DNA from: Actinomadura xylanilytica
GTDB taxonomy: Bacteria > Actinomycetota > Actinomycetes > Streptosporangiales > Streptosporangiaceae
Reading direction: 5' to 3'
Length of the DNA: 64,000 nucleotides
NCBI RefSeq assembly: GCF_030283145.1
Contig: NZ_JASNWE010000001.1
Location: forward strand, 1,487,751 to 1,551,750
In this document: in pieces, positions 59,758 through 64,000 of the stretch
Numbering within the stretch: the first letter of the stretch is position 1
How the letters are laid out: the number at the start of each line of letters is the position of its first letter
Program-made: the position numbers and the translations under genes
Notes under the pieces: model-generated
Database searches by the model: none
What the model saw: the letters and a program-made list of their open reading frames with translations, nothing else
What the model was told of the DNA's origin: nothing

Positions 59758-60034
59758 GGGCACGGGCCGAGATCATTGCCGTCGTGGATCACACCGCGCA
59801 CGTATATTCCGGCGAGCAATCCAGCGGATGCGCGATGTCGGGCACGGGCTGTCCCTGCGCCGACATCAGCACCACGATCGCCCGCCGCAGCTGCACCGGA
59901 TCTTTGGCCGTCCGCCCGATCCGCTGCAACCGCCGGCCCCCGGCCATCGACACAGGACAGACGAACACCTCCGGGAGACGCCCCACCACAGCACCTCCGA
60001 GTCTCGACTCGAAAGCAGCCTGGGCCGCATCCAC
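59758..60034 (-). pseudogene. Truncated, frameshifted IS630-family transposase remnant
   Basis: From 60034 the frame gives TAKDPVQLRRAIVVLMSAQG and QPVPDIAHPLDCSPEYT, matching the N-terminal HTH region of actinobacterial IS630-type transposases, then stops early. The expected continuation YVRGVIHDGNDLG is present in another frame just after, so a 2-nt insertion (AC, near 59810) broke the gene. Only about 80 codons remain; the DDE catalytic part is gone and the sequence merges into the methyltransferase upstream region. Confidence 0.75.
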
Positions 60035-60055
60035 CTAAAGACCAATTACCCGAAG

Positions 60056-60078
60056 AACGTTTCTGGACGAGGCACTAG
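60056..60078 (-). mobile_element. IS630-like terminal sequence of the truncated element
   Basis: Minus-strand sequence CTAGTGCCTCGTCCAGAAAC lies about 40 nt before the transposase start, the normal place for a terminal repeat. It matches the solitary end at 58780-58814. The opposite end of this copy is not found in the window. Confidence 0.5.
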
Positions 60079-60287
60079 CGAAGGTCTAGCTCGCCGAACT
60101 TGATCCGGCCGACGATCGAGGCCAGGTCGCGCCTGGCGACCGACAGGTGGGGGCCCGAGGGGTTCTTGCTGTCACGGATACCCACAGCCGCATCCAGGTC
60201 CGCCAACTCGACGCACTCCGTGGTGCCGCCACCACCGCTGTAGCTGCTCTTGCGCCATCGGGGGGCAGGAACGTCCATCACGACCAT
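60075..60287 (-). CDS. DUF397 protein (copy A)
   Basis: A 70-residue DUF397 protein: RWRKSSYSGGGGTTECVELA, then AAVGIRDSKNPSGPHLSVAR and DLASIVGRIKFGELDLR. DUF397 proteins are the small partners of XRE/DUF5753 regulators in actinomycetes (BldB/WhiJ-like systems). The stop lies next to the IS terminal sequence. ATG 60287 with GGAG 5 nt upstream is preferred over one 21 nt upstream. Nearly identical to the next gene (copy B), so a recent tandem duplication. Confidence 0.9.
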   Translation of the reverse strand: MVVMDVPAPRWRKSSYSGGGGTTECVELADLDAAVGIRDSKNPSGPHLSVARRDLASIVGRIKFGELDLR

Positions 60288-60326
60288 GTCCTCTCCATCC
60301 ACATCCACACCAGAGCCACTCCCCTG

Positions 60327-60518
60327 CTAGCGGATCTCCAGCTCGCCGGACTTGACCCGTCCAACGAGCGCGGCCAGATCGCGTCTGGCGACCGACAGGT
60401 GCGGACCCGAGGGGTTCCTACTGTCACGGATGCCCACAGCCGCGTCCAGATCCGCAAGCTCGACGCACTCCGTGGTGCCGCCGCTTCCACTGTGGCTGCT
60501 CTTCCGCCAGATGGTCAC
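60327..60518 (-). CDS. DUF397 protein (copy B)
   Basis: A 63-residue DUF397 protein: WRKSSHSGSGGTTECVELAD, AAVGIRDSRNPSGPHLSVAR, DLAALVGRVKSGELEIR. The GTG start shares one base with the TAG of the XRE regulator gene, so it is translationally coupled to it and is the likely primary partner. Copy A follows 39 nt downstream. The pair shares long runs of identical DNA, which could allow recombination between copies. Confidence 0.92.
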   Translation of the reverse strand: MTIWRKSSHSGSGGTTECVELADLDAAVGIRDSRNPSGPHLSVARRDLAALVGRVKSGELEIR

Positions 60519-61330
60519 TACTTCTCACCCATCTTCGCTATGTGCTCGCGGGTCTGGTCTTCGCTCCAGGCCCGTGCCGCGATCCGTTCGAATCGTACTG
60601 CCACGCCAGCCACCTCTGTCTGGTCGTCGATGACCCGGCCGACGTCGAGCGCCGTGCCGGAGAATGCGGCCAGTCGGCGATTGGGCAGTTCGAAGCACCA
60701 AAATGACCCGTCCACCCCGATGTTCGGCGTGGCGCTCAACGGAAGCATGCGAATGGATACGTTCGGCAGGCGCTCCAGCTCCAGGAGCCGGTTGTACTGC
60801 TCCCGCATTACTTCGGGAGGACCCATGGGCCGGAGGGCCATCTCGTCCAGCACCAGCCAGATCTCGGGGTCACCGTCGAGGATCCGCGCCTGGATCTCCA
60901 TCCGTTTCGCGACAGCGGATTCGACATCGTCGATCAGCCTGGCCGCGTAGCCCGCTCCCAGCAGCCCCCGGGCGTAGTCCTCGGTCTGGAACGGGAGCGG
61001 GATCAGGTTGTTGGAGAAGATCCGCAGGACGGACGCCTGGATCTGGTAGCGCAAGAGTCGCGCCGGCCAGTTCAGGTCCGGGCCCCACTTCGCGTAGACG
61101 AGCATGATCGAGAACAGCCCGCCGATATTCCATGCCTCATCGAGCGATTCGCACTGCTTTTCGTCGAGTTGTTTCGTCCCCGCCTCGTACTTGGAAATTT
61201 GGCTGTAGGTACAGCCGATGATCTCGCCCACCTGAGTCTGGGTCATGCGGTGCCGCATTCGAAGAAACCGCAGGTAGTAGGCCATGAACGCGTAGAGCGA
61301 AGTCTTCGGTTCCGGCGACTTTCTGACCAT
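60518..61330 (-). CDS. XRE-family HTH regulator with DUF5753 domain
   Basis: A 270-residue regulator. N-terminal HTH: RHRMTQTQVGEIIGCTYSQI followed by SKYEAGTKQLDE. The C-terminal DUF5753 domain shows PARLLRYQIQASVLRIFSNN, PLPFQTEDYARGLLGAG, and VSIRMLPLSATPNIGVDGSF. Such regulators pair with DUF397 proteins and influence development or secondary metabolism in actinomycetes. GGAGG lies 10 nt before the ATG. A HATPase anti-sigma-type gene is divergent, completing a frequent actinobacterial three-gene neighbourhood. Confidence 0.93.
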   Translation of the reverse strand: MVRKSPEPKTSLYAFMAYYLRFLRMRHRMTQTQVGEIIGCTYSQISKYEAGTKQLDEKQCESLDEAWNIGGLFSIMLVYAKWGPDLNWPARLLRYQIQASVLRIFSNNLIPLPFQTEDYARGLLGAGYAARLIDDVESAVAKRMEIQARILDGDPEIWLVLDEMALRPMGPPEVMREQYNRLLELERLPNVSIRMLPLSATPNIGVDGSFWCFELPNRRLAAFSGTALDVGRVIDDQTEVAGVAVRFERIAARAWSEDQTREHIAKMGEK

Positions 61331-61570
61331 GATCGATCAACCTCCGCTGTCCCGTGGTTTTTCCAAATGTGCTGGCAAACGTGACAAGCGTAGGGCGCTG
61401 GACCGAGCCTGTGACGCGGAACACAGCAATTGATCCGGCGGCGGGCCCTTCTCTCCCTCCGGCGGAGGAGACCCGAAGAGGGCGGAACTCATGAATGTGA
61501 ATAGGTCTCGGTTCGGCGAATTCCCCTGGATCAGGATAAATCTGGCGGGTGTTCGCGCCTGCGCGGTTCG

Positions 61571-62011
61571 GTGGGACGGGCGGTGAGCGGCGTCCAGGTG
61601 GCGCAGGGGGCGGTGCTGCGCAGCTTTCTGGCGTCGCCCGCCTCGGTGATCGAGGCGCGGCGGATCGTGGAGGCGACCGCCTTGAAGTGGGGCTGCACGC
61701 CGGACACCGCGCACAGCGCCGCGCTCCTGATCTCGGAGATGGTGACCAACGCCCTCACGGCGGCGCCGTACGAGCGGCTCGACCTCCGCGTCTTCCGCGT
61801 CGCCGGCGGGCTGGCGCTGGAACTGTGGGACCCCTCGCCGGACCTGCCCGTCCCGCGTGTCCCCGACTTCGAGGCGCCGGGCGTCTTCGATCCGGACGCG
61901 GACGATCCCGGCGGGTGGGGTCTAGGCATCATCGGGAGCCTCGCGGAGACGTCGGGATGCCGGCCGGAGCGCGGCGGCAAGGTCGTCTACGCCGTCCTCC
62001 GCACGCCGTAG
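61571..62011 (+). CDS. RsbW/SpoIIAB-like ATP-binding protein (HATPase_c_2)
   Basis: A 146-residue single-domain GHKL ATPase: SVIEARRIVEATALKWGCTP, AALLISEMVTNALTAAPYER (N box with Glu/Asn), LELWDPSPDLP (D box) and GGWGLGIIGSLAETSG (G box). It resembles anti-sigma kinases that phosphorylate anti-anti-sigma factors. The start could be GTG 61571 or GTG 61583; neither has a strong binding site. Divergent from the XRE/DUF397 operon with which such proteins commonly cluster. Confidence 0.88.
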   Translation: MGRAVSGVQVAQGAVLRSFLASPASVIEARRIVEATALKWGCTPDTAHSAALLISEMVTNALTAAPYERLDLRVFRVAGGLALELWDPSPDLPVPRVPDFEAPGVFDPDADDPGGWGLGIIGSLAETSGCRPERGGKVVYAVLRTP

Positions 62012-62066
62012 CGCCTCCGGGCGCGGAGCCCGCTGACCGTCCGCCGGCGAAAGTAGGCTGATCGGC

Positions 62067-63236
62067 ATGATTCCGGCCCCGCAGCCCATCGACCGGTCCC
62101 AGTTGCGGCGGCTCCACCTCGGGTACTCCGCGCTCTGGCTGGTCTTCGGCCTGGTCCCGCCGGGCATCGCCCTGCTGGCGGACCGTCCGGCCGCGACGAG
62201 GTACTGGTCGTTGGCGCTGCTGGCCGTGCTCGGAACCTGTTACGCGGTCCTCCGGTTCTTCCCCCGCAACCCCGTCCTGCGCCCGCAGGTCTTCCTCGCG
62301 GTGCTCGCGCTCGGGCTGGGCGCCCAGTCGTACCTGCTGAACGGGGGCGCCGCGATGTTCATCATCTCCCTGCCCCAGTTCTGGATCTTCGCGGGCGGGC
62401 CGCGGCGGGCGATCGCCCTGAGCGGCGCCGCCGCGGCGGTCACCTTCGCCGGCGGAATCGCCAGCGACGAGTTCTCCGCCGGAAACGCCGTCTTCACCTG
62501 CATCGGGTACGTCGCGGGCGTCCTGGTCGGCCTTCTGATGCACTGGTACATCCGGCAGAGCGACGAGCGCGCCCGCCGCCTGGGCACGGAGCTGGAGAAG
62601 ACTCAGCGGCAGCTCGCCGAGGCCAACCGCCGCGAGGGCGCCGCGCAGGAGCGCGAACGGTTCGCGCGGGAGATCCACGACACCCTCGCGCAGGGCTTCG
62701 CGTCCATCATCGTGCTGGCCGAGGCGGCTCGCGCGGGCATCGGCGCGGGCTCCGGCAAGAGCGCCCAGCAACTGCTCTCGATCGAACGCACGGCCCGCGA
62801 GAACCTCGCGGAGGCACGGGTCCTGGTCGGCTCGGCCCCACAGGTCGTGCAGGGCTCGGTCGCCCAGGCCCTGCGCCGCACCCTGGACCGGTTCGCCGAG
62901 GACACCGGGCTCACCGTCGGCGCCGAGCTCCCCGACGTCGAGTGCGACCAGCAGACCCGGATCGCGCTCCTGCGCTGCGCCCAGGAGTCGCTGGCCAACG
63001 TGCGCAAGCACGCCGCCGCCTCGACCGTCGGCGTCGTCCTCGCCCGGGAGCCGCACGGCATCGAACTGGAGATCACCGACGACGGCCGCGGCTTCGTCGT
63101 CGGCGCGTCCCGCGGCTTCGGCCTCGACGGCATGCGCAAGCGCCTGGCCGAACTCGGCGGCGAGCTCACCGTCACCAGCTCCGCCGGCGACGGCACCCGC
63201 GTCCTCGCCGTGATCCCCACGAACGACCAGGTGTGA
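62067..63236 (+). CDS. NarL-family sensor histidine kinase without adjacent regulator
   Basis: A 389-residue DesK-type kinase. Five or six N-terminal helices (residues 18-160), then a coil and the HisKA_3 box QERERFAREIHDTLAQGFAS with His204, and an HATPase with RCAQESLANVRKHA, EITDDGRGF and GFGLDGMRKRLAELGG. The next gene is a sigma factor, not a response regulator, so the partner must be elsewhere or the regulator gene was lost. Start ATG 62067. Confidence 0.92.
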   Translation: MIPAPQPIDRSQLRRLHLGYSALWLVFGLVPPGIALLADRPAATRYWSLALLAVLGTCYAVLRFFPRNPVLRPQVFLAVLALGLGAQSYLLNGGAAMFIISLPQFWIFAGGPRRAIALSGAAAAVTFAGGIASDEFSAGNAVFTCIGYVAGVLVGLLMHWYIRQSDERARRLGTELEKTQRQLAEANRREGAAQERERFAREIHDTLAQGFASIIVLAEAARAGIGAGSGKSAQQLLSIERTARENLAEARVLVGSAPQVVQGSVAQALRRTLDRFAEDTGLTVGAELPDVECDQQTRIALLRCAQESLANVRKHAAASTVGVVLAREPHGIELEITDDGRGFVVGASRGFGLDGMRKRLAELGGELTVTSSAGDGTRVLAVIPTNDQV

Positions 63237-63333
63237 CGCGCGGCCTCGCGGAAACTCCGGCGCGGGGCGCAACCCTGGGGCGGGCTTCGGGAGAGAGGTG
63301 GATGTCAGCACCTTGGATCTGAAGGAAGCACCC

Positions 63334-63375
63334 ATGAAGGGACACACCCATCCATGGCAACGGCCAGAGTGGTGA
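63334..63375 (+). other. 13-codon leader ORF coupled to the third sigma gene
   Basis: ATG at 63334 follows AAGGAAG at 6 nt and encodes MKGHTHPWQRPEW; its TGA overlaps a GTG (63372) that is in frame with the sigma coding sequence (GTGA). The sigma gene may therefore start at 63372 rather than at ATG 63354. Same geometry as the leaders at 24146 and 58275. Confidence 0.4.
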
Positions 63376-63939
63376 GCCTTCCCAGGGAGGACCTGGACGA
63401 CGCGTCGATCGTCGCGGCCTCCCTGGAGGACCCCGAGGCGTTCGGGGAGCTGTTCCGCCGGCATTCGCCGCGCCTGCACGCCTACCTCAAGCGGCGGCTC
63501 GGGCCTCCCCTGGCCGATGACCTCGTGTCGGAGGCGTTCGCGATCGCGTTCCGGCGGCGGGACACCTTCGACGGGCGCTCGGAGTTCGGCGCGTGGTTGT
63601 GGGGCATCGCCAGCAACCTGATCGCCAGGCACCACCGGCAGGAGTCCCGGATGTACCGGGCGTTCGCCCGGACCGGAGTGGACCCCGCCGAGGACGGCCT
63701 CGCCGACGCCGCCAGTGAGCGCGCGTCAGCGGCGGCGCTCGGACCCGCGCTCGCCAAGGCGCTCGCCGGGCTGAGCGCCAAGGACCGGAACGCGCTGCTG
63801 CTCTTCGCCTGGGGCCGAGTTCTCCTACGCCGAGATCGCGACGGCGCTGAACCTGCCGCTCGGCACCGTCAAGGCCAAGATCCACCGCACCCGGGCCAAG
63901 CTCCGCAAGGCCCTTCCCGAGGAGAAGAACGATGGATGA
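63354..63939 (+). pseudogene. ECF sigma factor gene with an apparent +1 frameshift (pair 3)
   Basis: The frame from ATG 63354 (or GTG 63372) encodes sigma region 2 (DPEAFGELFRRHSPRLHAYL, LVSEAFAIAFRRRDTFDGRS, WLWGIASNLIARHHRQESRM) and the start of region 4 (LSAKDRNALLLFAWG). At GGGG 63811-63814 the frame shifts: with one G fewer the protein would continue AEFSYAEIATALNLPLGTVK and AKIHRTRAKLRKALPEE, a perfect region 4 HTH, ending at TGA 63937-63939. As read, the product loses its promoter-binding domain. A sequencing or assembly error in a G-run is as likely as a real mutation. The partner gene starts in overlap (63932). Confidence 0.85.
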
Positions 63940-64000
63940 ACTCGACGCCCTGCGGGGGATGCGGACCACGCTGGCCGAGCAGGAGAACCCCGACCGGCTC
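63932..64000 (+). CDS. N-terminus of the sigma-3 partner protein, cut by the window end
   Basis: ATG 63932 overlaps the end of the sigma frame by 8 nt and follows GAGGAGAAG. The 23 visible residues, MDELDALRGMRTTLAEQENP and on, resemble the cytoplasmic start of CU044_5270-type partners. Rest of the gene is outside the window. Its intact, normally placed start supports the view that the sigma gene upstream is or was functional. Confidence 0.65.
   Translation, partial: MDELDALRGMRTTLAEQENPDRL

Noticed and set aside
58806..60078. AGGCACTAG at both ends read as a 9-bp target-site duplication of one composite element
   Set aside because: The match extends well beyond 9 bp into element-end sequence in the same orientation, so these are two similar IS ends rather than a target duplication.
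63334..63375. Calling the 13-codon leader a functional secreted peptide
   Set aside because: Too short and without signal or conserved pattern; a translation-coupling role is the most that its position supports.
1..64000. rRNA or tRNA genes
   Set aside because: Looked for cloverleaf-type GC-arm patterns with GTTCGAATC-like loops and for conserved rRNA blocks in the gaps; none convincing by eye.

Overview
The window is about 64 kb of very GC-rich, gene-dense DNA from a filamentous actinomycete. GTG and TTG starts are frequent, genes often overlap by 4 bp (ATGA or GTGA), and third codon positions are strongly G/C. It carries a conservon-type signalling operon (kinase, roadblock, DUF742, GTPase), a fused actinobacterial 2-oxoglutarate decarboxylase/dehydrogenase (kgd), a nickel superoxide dismutase with its own peptidase, HTH/DUF5753-DUF397 pairs, and repeated sigma factor/CU044_5270-type pairs. 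Together these fit Streptosporangiales, most likely Thermomonosporaceae (Actinomadura-like). The genus is inference. I saw no rRNA or tRNA genes and no CRISPR.

Layout. 0-2 kb: the edge of a divergent gene (possibly a cytochrome P450), a 3Fe-4S ferredoxin and a zinc alcohol dehydrogenase, with a perfect KstR-consensus operator between the divergent genes. 2-8.8 kb: secreted nuclease/phosphatase-like protein, a small membrane protein, a 26-residue Cys-rich peptide missed by ordinary ORF calling, a membrane-anchored beta-propeller protein, a DUF1707 protein and a Uma2 protein. 8.8-12.4 kb: Tet(M)-type ribosomal protection protein with an overlapping upstream ORF, cupin protein, methyltransferase. 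12.4-19.7 kb: one sugar/polyol operon (ROK repressor, ABC ATPase, permease, binding protein, oxidoreductase, TIM-barrel isomerase). 19.9-24.8 kb: conservon plus a second roadblock gene. 25-29.8 kb: degenerate CbiX-like protein, crotonase/SDR lipid pair, dihydrodipicolinate-reductase-like protein, DedA protein.

29.9-37.6 kb: glutathionyl-hydroquinone-reductase-like protein, AIM24 protein, kgd with a DUF6104-like small gene, and a DUF4097-PadR operon. 37.7-44.8 kb: quinone-oxidoreductase-like protein, polar amino acid ABC transporter, malic enzyme, divergent sodX/sodN, GNAT. 44.9-54.4 kb: sigma/CU044_5270/propeller operon, MBL hydrolase, membrane protein, DUF1330 gene with divergent TetR, two-component system, MFS exporter with cupin. 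54.5-61.5 kb: an accessory-looking, visibly less GC-biased stretch with two unknown genes, a second sigma/CU044_5270 pair, a decayed propeller fragment, a methyltransferase, IS630-like remnants, two DUF397 genes and an HTH regulator. 61.5-64 kb: HATPase anti-sigma-type protein, histidine kinase, and a third sigma gene carrying an apparent +1 frameshift next to a partner that runs off the window.

Themes. Signal transduction is over-represented: three sigma/partner pairs, two histidine kinases, a conservon, and ROK, PadR, TetR and XRE regulators. Several regulators appear to be translated by 4-nt stop/start overlap from very short upstream ORFs. A shared 9-mer (GATACATCT) upstream of the DUF1707 gene and of the DUF4097-PadR operon suggests a small PadR regulon inside the window.
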